A DNA stretch of 64,000 nt from JADHUC01 sp964617665 (GCA_964617665.1 CAZUAH010000008.1:8419-72418); one strand, 5' to 3'; positions 18,436-27,936 are shown, counted from the first letter of the stretch. Made by a program: numbers and translations. The notes: generated by a model from the letters alone, not told the origin.

Positions 18436-20313
18436 TCAATCAAGGACCTTCGTAAGCCCTGCCTTTGTGGCTAACGACTCGGGGTCCTCGTACGGCAGTG
18501 ATTTAAGAAAGGCGACTAGGTCCGAGATCTGCGTTTCCGTCAAGTGACTCGTTCTTCCGTGCCTGTCCGCTGGGTTGTAGACCGAGAACACTTCCTCCAA
18601 GGTCTCGCCCTTGCCGTGGTGAAAGTACGGCGCAGTGCGGTAGACTCCCAACAACGTGGGTGTGTCGTATGCGGGCCCCATGGTCTCTGTTGGATCGACG
18701 TCACCCGTGCCAACGTTGTGGCGGACGATTCGTTCCGTCGGCCTTGGCCGAGAATCAGTGAAGAAAGGCCCCTCATGGCACCTGCTGCAGCCCGTTTTCG
18801 CCGAGAAGAAGACGTCGCGACCTCGCTTGGCCGTTTCGGACAATCCGCCCTTGGCGTGCGGGCTCAGCGTGAACCTATGGGAATTGGTATATGCGGCCAG
18901 GGCATCGAGATCCGCCGACCGTCCTTTGTTCGGTTGCCCTAAGACTGGCTGCACGTCGCTGCGAAGTAGCCCGCGTCCTTGCATCAGCGAGCTGCGAATC
19001 GTGTGTTCCCAGTCCTGCACCTCGTCGCGATTCGCCGACCAGAGAACTGGGTGAGTCCAGGCCAGCCCGAACAGCGACGGCGTATCCCGCTGACCTTCCG
19101 TCTTCTGCCACGTCCGGCCATCGGACTCGCCATCTGGATGACAGCTCGAGCAGGAGATCCACCGACGCCCGACCATGGGCTGCAAAGCCGCATGAAAGAG
19201 GATCTTTCCTTGACGTACTTCCTCGCTCAGCGGGTTTTCGCAAACCGGAATTGTGGCCAGCAAGGTGAGCCGCTGTGCATCGTATGCCGCCACAGAGAAG
19301 TCCATCGCGTTGTAGACATAGAAGGTCTTGCCATCCGGAGCCACGCGCACGGCACGCGGATTGTGCCCCAGGCGAAGTTGTCCGCGGAGGGCTATTTCAC
19401 GGTAATCGTCGTCGACAACGTCGCAAGCGAACATGTCGTCGGTACCGCTGAAAACAACATAGAACTGCCGCCCGTCCGAAGAAACAGCCACTTCCCAAGG
19501 ATTCGCTGTGACTCGGTTTCCCAAGAATGAGTCCATAGGTATCCGCTTGCGGCGGCGGCCTTCGCCTGGATCGGTGTCCACAACTGACACGTACGGAAAA
19601 ATGGACCCTTCTCCGTGCGACATCGTCGCTCGCGAACGAATGTGCGCAAAATACGCTTTCGGTCGCCGAGGGTGTGCGACGATTTGTCGTACGAGGTTGT
19701 CGGTTCGCACGCCGTGCCATTCGTCAGTGATTCTCCCCGTCGCAAGGTCCACAGCTTTCACGATTGTGGTATAGAACTCGGCAACAAACGCTCGACGTCC
19801 ATCGGGTGACAGGGCGATGCCTCTGATGAAGTTACCGACTTCGAACTGCCGAGCAACTTCACGTGTCTCGACGTCGATTTCGACGATTCGTCCCGGGTAG
19901 TCCAGCGTAACGTACAGTCGGTCGCCCCGTTCGTTGCACACAATCCCGTATGGCTCATCGAACACCTCAGTTTGTCCCGTAGGCTTTCCGGCATCCGCGT
20001 CGACGTAAACGATCTTATCTTCACCATAGACGGCAACAGCAACCTCATGCGTCGTTCCGATGAAGCTAACGCCTTCCGGCTTGGCGCCCACCGTGACCTC
20101 GTTCCGTTTTGCATGGTCATCCAGATTGGCGATCGTTACGGTTCCGCTGTCGCGGTTTGCACACGCGAGCAATTCGCCGTCACGAGAAATGTCCATCAAG
20201 CTATTGGACGATCCGGCCACCGCGGGCGAAACCAGGCAGGCCGACGCCGCAGCGCCAACAACCGCCAGCGCCGCCTGCCGCCAGAGTGCAGCCACTGGGA
20301 GCCGCAAGTTCAT
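18436..20313 (-). CDS. Secreted YVTN-propeller/diheme cytochrome c peroxidase-like protein
   Basis: 625 residues starting at MNLRLPVAAL (20313). The longer open frame to 20406 would begin inside the terminator of the upstream gene. A signal peptide ends near SPAVAG. The N-terminal part (about 35-370) is a YVTN-type propeller (SLMDISRDGELLACANRDSG, GDRLYVTLDYPGRIVEIDV). The C-terminal part has heme motifs CSSCH (about 385) and CSRCH (about 506), with TPSLFG and PTLLGVYRTAPYFHHG typical of MauG/diheme peroxidase relatives. Probably a periplasmic electron-transfer or oxidising enzyme. It ends LVAFLKSLPYEDPE, the usual C-terminal heme-domain helix. Confidence 0.85.
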   Translation of the reverse strand: MNLRLPVAALWRQAALAVVGAAASACLVSPAVAGSSNSLMDISRDGELLACANRDSGTVTIANLDDHAKRNEVTVGAKPEGVSFIGTTHEVAVAVYGEDKIVYVDADAGKPTGQTEVFDEPYGIVCNERGDRLYVTLDYPGRIVEIDVETREVARQFEVGNFIRGIALSPDGRRAFVAEFYTTIVKAVDLATGRITDEWHGVRTDNLVRQIVAHPRRPKAYFAHIRSRATMSHGEGSIFPYVSVVDTDPGEGRRRKRIPMDSFLGNRVTANPWEVAVSSDGRQFYVVFSGTDDMFACDVVDDDYREIALRGQLRLGHNPRAVRVAPDGKTFYVYNAMDFSVAAYDAQRLTLLATIPVCENPLSEEVRQGKILFHAALQPMVGRRWISCSSCHPDGESDGRTWQKTEGQRDTPSLFGLAWTHPVLWSANRDEVQDWEHTIRSSLMQGRGLLRSDVQPVLGQPNKGRSADLDALAAYTNSHRFTLSPHAKGGLSETAKRGRDVFFSAKTGCSRCHEGPFFTDSRPRPTERIVRHNVGTGDVDPTETMGPAYDTPTLLGVYRTAPYFHHGKGETLEEVFSVYNPADRHGRTSHLTETQISDLVAFLKSLPYEDPESLATKAGLTKVLD

Positions 20314-20387
20314 CGGTTCGATCCTCTCTGTCTCGTTCTGTCGCGGTCCGCCCGATGTACCGTTGCGCCGCTTCGAACGCCGCGCAG

Positions 20388-20420
20388 AAAAAACCCGCTT
20401 CCACAATACAGGAAGCGGGT
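20388..20420 (-). terminator. Rho-independent terminator of the thioredoxin-like gene
   Basis: Read on the reverse strand: ACCCGCTTCC (20420-20411), an eight-base loop, GGAAGCGGGT (20402-20393), then six T (20393-20388). It sits 36 bases after the stop of the thioredoxin-like gene and upstream of the cytochrome gene start. Confidence 0.85.
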
Positions 20421-20456
20421 CGGTACTTACGCTAATGTCTTACGACATCTCGGAGG

Positions 20457-21011
20457 TCACTCCAAGATCTTGCTCGTAGCCGCGACCACCTGCTTGACAG
20501 CAGCGGCGGTCAAATCACCCTTGGCGAAGGCACAGTTTGCCTTGATCTCTTTCTTGACGTACAGATGCACAGTTACGTCGGCCTCTTTGGCCAGATTGTA
20601 CCTGGGCGGCCCTGCTACGCCGTCGAAGATCGCCAGTGGGAGGTTCTTGATGCCGTGTTTCTCGGCAAACTCCTGAACCTTCTTTTCATCGGTGTCTGGA
20701 TCTTCACTCAACAGGACGACAAAACCTGTCATCTTCTTGTCTTGGTTATCGCCTGCTACCGCGTCGAGCTGCTTGACCAAACTGGCCAAGTCGTCGGATA
20801 GCTCACGTGCAAACACGTTCGCCACCGGACGAGAACCCAGTCGTCAGATGAAGCAGAGCGATTTACCCTTACTCGGGCCAGTGCAGTCCTTGACCTGAAA
20901 TGCACCGGCTCGCTTGCCGACTTCCAGGCCTGATTTCAGATCTGCACCCGCCGCCATCGTGCCGACCGACATGGCCAGCAACGCGAGGGACGGAACGACA
21001 AGTCGCATCAT
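20457..21011 (-). CDS. Thioredoxin-like secreted protein with in-frame TGA (candidate selenoprotein, CxxU)
   Basis: From ATG 21011 (GGGAGGTG seven bases upstream) the frame encodes a signal peptide and GAFQVKDCTGPSKGKSLCFI, hits a single TGA at 20846-20844, and continues in the same frame RLGSRPVANVFAR to a TAA-type end at 20457, 184 residues if read through. After the TGA the thioredoxin-like pattern is intact (VKQLDAVAGDNQDKKMTGFV, LPLAIFDGVAGPPRYNLAKE, VTVHLYVKKEIKANCAFAKG). In related planctomycete proteins, as I recall them, this site reads CYRCxYGxRP, so the TGA replaces the second Cys of CxxC (residue 56). Downstream hairpins include ACGUG/CACGU at 20818-20805. Its own terminator is intact. 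The alternative is a TGC-to-TGA nonsense mutation. Confidence 0.65.
20801..20822 (-). promoter_or_regulatory. Hairpin downstream of the TGA (possible SECIS)
   Basis: Reverse-strand sequence after the TGA folds as ACGUG (20818-20814)-UUUG-CACGU (20809-20805), with a possible lower stem GC/GC across tandem G-A mismatches. The apical loop starts 30 bases after the TGA. The first two loop bases are U unless the closing G-C pair opens, so the fit to the bacterial SECIS rules is partial. Confidence 0.35.
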
Positions 21012-21347
21012 GGATGTCACCTCCCTTGAAAACAGGATCTTACTGTAGAACACACGCACACACGCGGACGCATAAATCCGCCAGAATCAGTGTAGGCGAG
21101 TACCAAGCCACATGCAACGCAAATAGGGAAAAATCTGCTGCAAGCGAACGACGCGGCAAATGCAGTCGTGAGAGTCCAGGGAGAATCGTGTCTTCTCAAC
21201 GGCGACCGGGTAGAAACCGAGACAAAAAGCGGCAAAACGGCAGGCCCGAGCGAAATTCGCACAAGACAGCCTAGCCCGTGGCAACTTGTCAACAGTATGA
21301 TGAGAGTTGTTTGTCCAGTATCAAGCCGTCTCCGGGAGGTGTATGTG

Positions 21348-22397
21348 ATGTCGTGCGTAAGAAACGTGGTGAGATTTACCGTGTTTGGTCTAGTGTGTTG
21401 CGGTGTAATGGTGGCTGTGGCAGCGGATGAGGAAGCGAAAGACAAGCCGGCGGGTACCGTGGCGTCGGCGGAGGAGATCGCCGAGCTGATCCGGCAACTC
21501 GACGCTGATCAGTATTCGCAGCGTGAAGCCGCCACCAAGCGGTTGATGAACGTCGGCAAACCGGCGGTGCCGGCCGTGAGTAAGGCTGCGGTGGAAGGCA
21601 GCCTGGAAGTCACGGGGCGGTCGATCGATATCCTCAAAAAGCTCTACGAATCGTCAGACGAGGCAACCAAAACGGCTGCGGAGAAAGCACTGCAGGCACT
21701 GGCTGACGGCGATCACCGCGCAGCAGCACGCCGCGCCAAAGACATCTTGAAGCCGAAGCAAGCCGCTGGACAGATGGCCCCCGGTGGGAACATCATCCTT
21801 GGTGGAGCCAATATCCAGATCCAAGTTGGGGGCGCGGCCAACGGCAAGAAGGTGAGCATCAAGACGGTCAACGGCGTGAAGACGATCGAAGCTGAGGAGA
21901 ATGGCAAGAAGATCAAGATCGTCGACGACCCAAATCAGGGCATCAAGATGGAGATCACCACGAAGAAAGACGGCAAAGAACAGACTGAGAAGATCGAGGC
22001 CAAGAATGCCGACGAACTCAAGAAGAAGAACAAAGAAGCGCACGAAATCTACGAGGAGTATTCCAAGAAGCAGGGCGGCATCGCCGCGGTCCAATTTCAA
22101 TTCAACCAAGGGAACATCCGTCGCAAGGCAGTGGCACTACCGGCAATGGCCCGCGTGAAACGCAAGCAGGTCGACATGGCCGCTACGATGCTTCGAGGCA
22201 TGGGAATGCAGATTACTCGCCTGACAGGCGAGGACCAATTGGAGGATGCATCGAAGGAATCGATCGCCGAGTTGAAAAAGCGACTTGATGAAGTGAAAAA
22301 ACAGATCGCCGAGTTGGAAAAACGCATCGACGCTCGGAGCAAAGAGGCCGAGAAAGAGGCGCAAGAGGAGAAGTCACCGGAAAAGCAGCCCAAGTGA
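21348..22397 (+). CDS. Secreted HEAT-like/coiled-coil protein
   Basis: 349 residues starting at ATG 21348 (MSCVRNVVRF), chosen because GGGAGGT lies seven bases upstream and a signal peptide begins there. Residues about 38-150 contain a planctomycete HEAT-like repeat (ELIRQLDADQYSQREAATKR, LMNVGKPAVPAVSKAAVEG). The middle is glycine- and lysine-rich (GGNIILGGANIQIQVGGAAN). The C-terminus is a charged coiled coil (ESIAELKKRLDEVKKQIAEL). Its stop overlaps the start of the next gene (TGATG). Likely exported; function unknown. Confidence 0.75.
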   Translation: MSCVRNVVRFTVFGLVCCGVMVAVAADEEAKDKPAGTVASAEEIAELIRQLDADQYSQREAATKRLMNVGKPAVPAVSKAAVEGSLEVTGRSIDILKKLYESSDEATKTAAEKALQALADGDHRAAARRAKDILKPKQAAGQMAPGGNIILGGANIQIQVGGAANGKKVSIKTVNGVKTIEAEENGKKIKIVDDPNQGIKMEITTKKDGKEQTEKIEAKNADELKKKNKEAHEIYEEYSKKQGGIAAVQFQFNQGNIRRKAVALPAMARVKRKQVDMAATMLRGMGMQITRLTGEDQLEDASKESIAELKKRLDEVKKQIAELEKRIDARSKEAEKEAQEEKSPEKQPK

Positions 22398-24613
22398 TGA
22401 GCCAGATAGAGATGCAAAAATTTCCAGGAAAACTGGGTTTACTGACTCTCCTTGTTCTGCCGTGTGGAATAGCAGCCCTACTGAATGCGGGCACCGCGAT
22501 CGGGTCGGAAAGCGAGCGGTCGGTGGACCTTTCGTCCGAAGTGCTTGTGCCGGCTTCGCCCGCTGCGAGGCGACGCCTAGCTTCTGCTCGAGAGGCTGTC
22601 CAACAGCAGCGCTACGTCGACGCTGTAAGTGCGATCCAGAAGCTGCTGTCCGCGGAAGTCGAGGACGGTTTCACCGGCCGGTCGGAAGGCACCGCAACCT
22701 GCAGCACTCTAAAGGTCGAGGCGGCTCGCCTGATGGATCTGATGCCGCGCGAGGCTCACCAATTGTACGAGCTTCAGTTCGGTGCCATCGCCCAAGGGCT
22801 GCTGGACGAGGCCGTCGGCCGAGGCGATCACGAAGCATTGGCGCGGTTGAGCGCGACCTACTTCCATACCGAGGCCGGCTGCCATGCCACGTTGCTTCTG
22901 GCCCGTGACCGGCTCGACTGCGGGCGCCCACGCGAGGCCCTGACGTGGCTGCGGCGGCTGAACGAGTCGCCGGCCACAGCCAGACGCTGTCAGCCCGAAC
23001 TTGCGCTGCTGACGACGGTAAGCTGGATCCTTCTGGACGAACGTGCCAGAGCCCGGAAGGTGATTGAACGGCTCGGTGCTGATCATCCCCAGGCCATCGT
23101 GCGCATCGGCGACGAGCAACTAAACGCCGCCCGCGACGCGGATCGCGTGGTTCGCCTGCTTGATCAGGCTTGCGGCGTCATCCTTCCTTCGTCCGCAACC
23201 GGGCCGGAGTGGCGCATGTTTCGCGGGGATGCGACACGCAATGCGGCGAGCGATTGGAATGGGCAATTGGGCGAATTGTCGTGGCTCGTGAAAATGGACG
23301 CTGACGATTCTGAGGAAGACAGCGACGACGAATCGGCAGGCCTGCCAGCTCTGTATCCGTTGGCCGTCTCTGGCGAGGTATTGGCTCGCACGCCTGCCGG
23401 ACGGCTTGTGGCGATCGAGTCAAACACGGGCAAACGAATTTGGGAGTACCCTCGCGAATGGCCCGAAGAACCTTCCGGTGACACCACCGGGCGCGGTGTC
23501 ATCATGCTCGGTGGCCAAATCGGTCCTCAGGCTCAACGTTGGCAAGACGCTATCTCCGGCCAGTTGAGCAGCGATGGTCGGCACGTGTATCTCGTGGACG
23601 GATTGGCTGGAAGCCAGGGCTCAAGTTCGGCACGCATGATCAGGAATCGCGCAGTGCAATGGCGACTGGGCACCACGCCAGCCCACAACAGGCTCGTCGC
23701 GTTGAGCCAACAGCGACAAGGCGCGGTGGTCTGGTCCGTGGGCGGAGCTGATGGTGAGGACGAACCTGGATTGGCCGGCGTCTTCTTCCTGGGTGCGCCC
23801 GTGTGTGACGGCTCCCGATTGTACGCACTGGCCGAGATCAGCGGTGAACTGGCGTTGGTCGCACTGTTGGCCGACTCCGGCCGTTTGAAGTGGTGGCAGC
23901 CGCTGGCGCGTCCCCATCTTCCGATTACTCGAGACTGGCAACGACGCATGGCCGGTGCCACACCTTCGATGGCCGACGGAGTTATCATCTGTCCAACGTC
24001 GGCCGGTGTTGTCGTGGCAGCGGAAACTCTGACCGGCCGGCTGCTGTGGGGCTACCAGTATCCACGGACTCAGAACGCTGCGGGGCAAGTACTGCGATTC
24101 CCGTTCGGCCGAGTGCCCCAACACGCGGATAAGCAAAACGCGCAGGGTTGGGTCGACGCCAGCGCAACGATCGCCGAAGGCCGCGTGTTGCTGACGCCGG
24201 TCGACTCGGACGAGTTGCTATGCCTGGACTTGCTCACGGGCAAGGCCCTGTGGGCATGGGAAGGCGATGCAATGCTGTACGTTGCGGGTGTCCATGACGA
24301 CAAGGTAGTCGTCGTGGGCGAGAAAGAGATAGTGGCCCTGAATCTCGCCGACGGCCGCACCGCATGGCCAAACACTCACCTCGCGCTGCCACCGGACGCC
24401 AAACCAGGCGGCCGAGGTTTCCGCGCCGGCGGATTCTACTACCTGCCGACTGACCAGGCCATGATCATTAAGATCAACTTGGCCGACGGCAAACTCGTCG
24501 AGCGCATCAAGACGCCAACCGTACCCGGCAATCTGCTCGGACTCAAAGACCGCCTGCTCTGGCAAGCCGCCGAAGGCCTCTGGCAATTCATATCCGTGGC
24601 TCCGCCCCATTGA
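22397..24613 (+). CDS. Secreted TPR-like/PQQ-propeller protein
   Basis: 738 residues from ATG 22397, which overlaps the preceding stop codon. It has a signal segment (LGLLTLLVLPCGIAALLNAG) and a helical N-terminal region with TPR-like pairs (LASAREAVQQQRYVDAVSAI, LLARDRLDCGRPREALTWL). A PQQ-like propeller follows from about residue 270: EWRMFRGDATRNAA, ARTPAGRLVAIESNTGKRIW, DSDELLCLDLLTGKALWAWE and EKEIVALNLADGRTAW. This composite is common in planctomycetes. It probably acts at the cell surface or in the periplasm with its coupled upstream partner. Confidence 0.8.
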   Translation: MSQIEMQKFPGKLGLLTLLVLPCGIAALLNAGTAIGSESERSVDLSSEVLVPASPAARRRLASAREAVQQQRYVDAVSAIQKLLSAEVEDGFTGRSEGTATCSTLKVEAARLMDLMPREAHQLYELQFGAIAQGLLDEAVGRGDHEALARLSATYFHTEAGCHATLLLARDRLDCGRPREALTWLRRLNESPATARRCQPELALLTTVSWILLDERARARKVIERLGADHPQAIVRIGDEQLNAARDADRVVRLLDQACGVILPSSATGPEWRMFRGDATRNAASDWNGQLGELSWLVKMDADDSEEDSDDESAGLPALYPLAVSGEVLARTPAGRLVAIESNTGKRIWEYPREWPEEPSGDTTGRGVIMLGGQIGPQAQRWQDAISGQLSSDGRHVYLVDGLAGSQGSSSARMIRNRAVQWRLGTTPAHNRLVALSQQRQGAVVWSVGGADGEDEPGLAGVFFLGAPVCDGSRLYALAEISGELALVALLADSGRLKWWQPLARPHLPITRDWQRRMAGATPSMADGVIICPTSAGVVVAAETLTGRLLWGYQYPRTQNAAGQVLRFPFGRVPQHADKQNAQGWVDASATIAEGRVLLTPVDSDELLCLDLLTGKALWAWEGDAMLYVAGVHDDKVVVVGEKEIVALNLADGRTAWPNTHLALPPDAKPGGRGFRAGGFYYLPTDQAMIIKINLADGKLVERIKTPTVPGNLLGLKDRLLWQAAEGLWQFISVAPPH

Positions 24614-24704
24614 TCGACGCCAGATGCGAGTGCCTGCAGAGCCCCGTCATCTGCTATAATGCATGAGGGCAAGGTTCGATTCTAGCGGATGAAGGGGACT
24701 TGAG

Positions 24705-26756
24705 ATGAAGTGTGCAGCCCTCTTGCTGGTTTCACTTGCAGTTGTTGGTGCGTTCTCGCGAGATTCATTGGCTGCTGAAGATGCGCAGCGCGAGAACAAC
24801 TCGGGGCTGGCGAAGCAGACGAGGGAGAAGTCGGAAGCACCGAAGAAGCCACGTGATGAGACATCCAGCGATTCCCGTCCAGCCAAACGGGGTGACCCGC
24901 AGATCTTTGCGCCGATTGTAGTGGAAGCCGAAGGCTTCCCCTGCTCGGTGACAATGAAGTCGCGCGATGGGATTGGCGAAAGGCCGTTTAATCTCGTGGG
25001 AGTGAAGGGTCTGGTGCCATACGAAGAACAAGCGGCGGCCTACGAGTCTGCTTTCGCCAAGGCGACGGGATATAGCCCCTATCAGGACGTTCCGAGATAC
25101 CTGTTCTTCGTGGCGGAAAGGGCTGATGTACCAGTCGATCCTGAAGCCTCACTCGAATGGAAGCCAATTTCCAACAGCAACTACGCCATGAAATTGTCGT
25201 TGCGATACGCCGAAACCGTTACCGAGATTGCGGACGAGGCATACATCGTTCCGGGCGTTCTCACCATGCCGATTCCGTCCATCCAGCCGACGGCAAGCGA
25301 CTCGTTGTCGCTACACAGCAAGGTTCCCAAGAGGAATACGCAACAGAATCCGGACCCGCAGCATGACGATGAGCAGCGCCGACGAAAGAACGCAGAGGAT
25401 CATCGCGAGGGCGTGACACCGCGAAAGGAATACAAGATGGTCCGCTTTTTCGATTTCCACGCCAAGGCCGGGCAGTCGTATCGCTATCGTATCGCAGTCG
25501 TGCTGGAGGATCCCAATCGGCCGCGAGATCCCGAGAAGCCGGCACCCGACAAGAGCAACCTCGAGGCTTCGGTTGTGCGGAGACTTGAAGAAATAGAGGC
25601 AGCAGACGAAGCGTTTTCCAAGAAGAACGGAAAACCCCGCAGGACCTTCTATCGGCAAACGGCGTGGAGCGAGCCAAGCAACATCGTAACGGTAGGCCAG
25701 GCTCCCGAGAGCGGCTCTCCGCCCGAGTCTTTGCCCACACAAGTGAAGGAATCTGTTCGTGAGACCAAGGAAGGCGTAGTGGCCGAATGGGAGAAGCAAT
25801 ACGCGCGTCAGCGCGCGGTTTTGAGGTGGCCTCGCGAATTGGGGGAAGACTTCAATGCCGCGGTTGGAGGCATACATCCTATCGAAACCAAAGTGGATTT
25901 CCCCACATCGCCGCGTAAGCAACTGGAGATCGACTTGCGTCATCGCTACGCCAAGTATGTCGAGCATCTCCTGCCAGAGTTGGCCGCGCTGATCGGTTCT
26001 CGCTGGGCTCCTCAATTCAATGCCACGGAAATGAAGGATATCCGCGAAGGACGCAGCCAGGGCACCACAGACCCCAAGCGAAAACCGGATGTGGTTCACT
26101 GGAGCCCCGCGGACCAAAAGCGTCTACTGGAAAACCACTTCAACTGGTCATCGCAATCCGGCGGCGTACCCTCGACCCTGCAAGTGCTTTACGCTCAGGA
26201 GGATCTGTGGGTTCTCGAAGCGATTATGCGGATCATTCGCGAGACTAATGGCAAAGTTCAATCAAAGGAGGAGGCGGTCGTCAAGGCGATCCAACACATT
26301 CGGATCGGCCGCGATACTGTGGCGCACGATCGCGAAATCGACCAACGCGACCCGGCAAATGACCGTTACGTAGATGGGAGGGGCACACCGCTACTTGGCG
26401 GCCAATTGCGATCAGCCGTGCGGTCACCGGGCGGAGATCCCAGTCTGGCGATCGCCAAACGCCTTCCGGTCAGCATGAAGATGACGATGGACCAACAGCA
26501 CATCAACAAGCTGCTAGTCGCCTGTGGCGAATCGCACCTACCATTGGAAGTCAGGCAAATTCGCCTCGGCCATACCCCATTACCGGATCGCTTGGGGGAC
26601 GCTCTCAACAGGAAGACAGTGGACGAAGCACCGAAAGATGGCAACCAAGGAAGACAGCCTCAAACGAGCCTCCCACAATTCCCAGACGTGACGGTCGAAC
26701 TAGATGGTCTGATCTACATCTATAACCCGGTGGAGAGCGAGAGTTCAGCACGTTAA
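24705..26756 (+). CDS. Large secreted protein of planctomycete-specific type
   Basis: 683 residues with a clear signal peptide (MKCAALLLVSLAVVGAFSRD). After a charged linker (about 27-65) come segments such as FNLVGVKGLVPYEEQAAAYE and MVRFFDFHAKAGQSYRYRIA, the latter like a fibronectin-type strand region, and in the C-terminal third LQVLYAQEDLWVLEAIMRII and VVKAIQHIRIGRDTVA, which I associate with a planctomycete-only family. A TATAAT (24655-24660) sits upstream but I find no clear -35. Function unknown. It follows the two coupled secreted proteins by 91 bases. Confidence 0.7.
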   Translation: MKCAALLLVSLAVVGAFSRDSLAAEDAQRENNSGLAKQTREKSEAPKKPRDETSSDSRPAKRGDPQIFAPIVVEAEGFPCSVTMKSRDGIGERPFNLVGVKGLVPYEEQAAAYESAFAKATGYSPYQDVPRYLFFVAERADVPVDPEASLEWKPISNSNYAMKLSLRYAETVTEIADEAYIVPGVLTMPIPSIQPTASDSLSLHSKVPKRNTQQNPDPQHDDEQRRRKNAEDHREGVTPRKEYKMVRFFDFHAKAGQSYRYRIAVVLEDPNRPRDPEKPAPDKSNLEASVVRRLEEIEAADEAFSKKNGKPRRTFYRQTAWSEPSNIVTVGQAPESGSPPESLPTQVKESVRETKEGVVAEWEKQYARQRAVLRWPRELGEDFNAAVGGIHPIETKVDFPTSPRKQLEIDLRHRYAKYVEHLLPELAALIGSRWAPQFNATEMKDIREGRSQGTTDPKRKPDVVHWSPADQKRLLENHFNWSSQSGGVPSTLQVLYAQEDLWVLEAIMRIIRETNGKVQSKEEAVVKAIQHIRIGRDTVAHDREIDQRDPANDRYVDGRGTPLLGGQLRSAVRSPGGDPSLAIAKRLPVSMKMTMDQQHINKLLVACGESHLPLEVRQIRLGHTPLPDRLGDALNRKTVDEAPKDGNQGRQPQTSLPQFPDVTVELDGLIYIYNPVESESSAR

Positions 26757-26773
26757 CGCTGGATTCCACTGGT

Positions 26774-27925
26774 CTATTCGTATTTCTCCTTCAGCACCGC
26801 CGCTGCCTCGGCGATGCGGTGGATCTTTTTCACTGCCACCTCTTCCTCGTTGACGCAGCGGTTGGCGAAGCAGCCGAACCCGCAGTCCGGGTTCAAGAAC
26901 ATCTGTTCAGGGCTGTAGTACTCCAACGCCAGCTCGGCCTTGGCCACGATTTCCGCGACACTTTCCGGGTCCGCGGTGCGCGGATTCACGACACCCAGCC
27001 CAATTTCGCGGTCGGACAGCGTTTTGCCCACCACGTGCACGTCGCCCGCGCGCGGCGTGGCGTATTCCAGTACGAATTGGCTGACCTTGATTTTCGTGAA
27101 CGCGGGTAACAGTCGCTCGTAGTCACCTGTCAGCAGCACCTCCTCTTTGCGGCTCCAGTTGCCGCGGCAGACATGCAAACCGATGCGCACGCCGTTTATG
27201 CCTTCGATCACGCGGTTCAGAAGCTCGGCCGCGTACTCCAACTCCGCACCCGCATCACGGCGGGTCGCCAGGGTCGCTCACATGAATGTGCGGCGGTCGC
27301 AGTCCTCCGAGAACACTATCTCCGTGAGCACCGGCTCGTCGAACTGCACGAAGGCTGCGCCCGCCTCCTTCAGATCGATCAGTTCCTCGCGGAGGATCTT
27401 CACCACGTCGTCGCCCATCTCCGTCTTATCGTCGTATCCCTGGCCGGAGAAGGCGCCTACCCACATGGCGCGCGTGAGCAGGTACGGTCCGGGCAGTGTG
27501 ACCTTCACGGGCTTGTCGGTGATCTCTTGCACGAAGCGAAGCTCTTTCACGGCCAGCGGCTCTCGCCTCGAAATCCGGCCCACGCACGTGGGATTCTTGA
27601 TGGCGGACGCAGGCACATCGAGCGTGTCAAGTATTTCCTCGAATCCGGATTTGTCTTCTACCGTGTCCAGCATTTCAGCCAAGGACATCAGCTTCGTTCC
27701 ATCCAGCTTGTCCGTGACAAAGGAGTAGAAGTTGTCCCGCCGCTGCTCGCCGTCCACCACAATGTCCACACCGGCCGCAACCTGGTGCTCGACGCAGCGG
27801 CGGACCTCGCCGTCCGCCACGCGATCGAACTCGCCGGCTGTCATGCGCCCCTTCTGCCTGTCACGCAACGCGCGCAGCAGATCTTTCGATCGTGGCCAGC
27901 TACCCACTTGGGTTACGGTAAACAT
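26774..27925 (-). CDS. Core-MetE-like methyltransferase with in-frame TGA (candidate selenoprotein)
   Basis: From ATG 27925 (GGAGGG just upstream) the frame runs 215 codons, meets one TGA at 27280-27278, and continues in frame to 26774, giving 383 residues, normal for the cobalamin-independent methionine synthase II family. Before the TGA: VGSWPRSKDLLRAL, DIVVDGEQRRDNFYSFV and GAAFVQFDEPVLTE. After it: AELLNRVIEGINGVR, HVCRGNW and NPDCGFG. The zinc ligands (His and Cys of HVC, Glu of LEYAT, Cys of NPDC) are all present. The TGA replaces the residue after RRTFM, where family members as I recall them read RTFMCA, so it stands at a Cys (residue 216). A good SECIS-like hairpin follows. Last gene of a sulfur-relay-type operon. 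A nonsense mutation is the alternative. Confidence 0.7.
27248..27265 (-). promoter_or_regulatory. SECIS-like hairpin after the MetE-like TGA
   Basis: ACCCGC (27265-27260), loop CGUGAU, GCGGGU (27253-27248): a perfect six-pair stem with a six-base loop beginning 18 bases after the TGA and carrying G as its second base. This meets the known bacterial SECIS pattern (loop 16-37 bases after UGA, 3-14 bases long, G in the first two loop positions). Confidence 0.5.
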
Positions 27926-27936
27926 TATCCCTCCGG

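Noticed and set aside
24655..24660. TATAAT as a defined promoter for the 24705 gene
   Set aside because: No matching -35 box at 16-18 bases, so I mention it only in the gene entry.
20844..27280. Reassignment of TGA to an amino acid in this genome
   Set aside because: Many genes in the window end at TGA exactly where their families end (for example GntR at 1738), so the code is standard.
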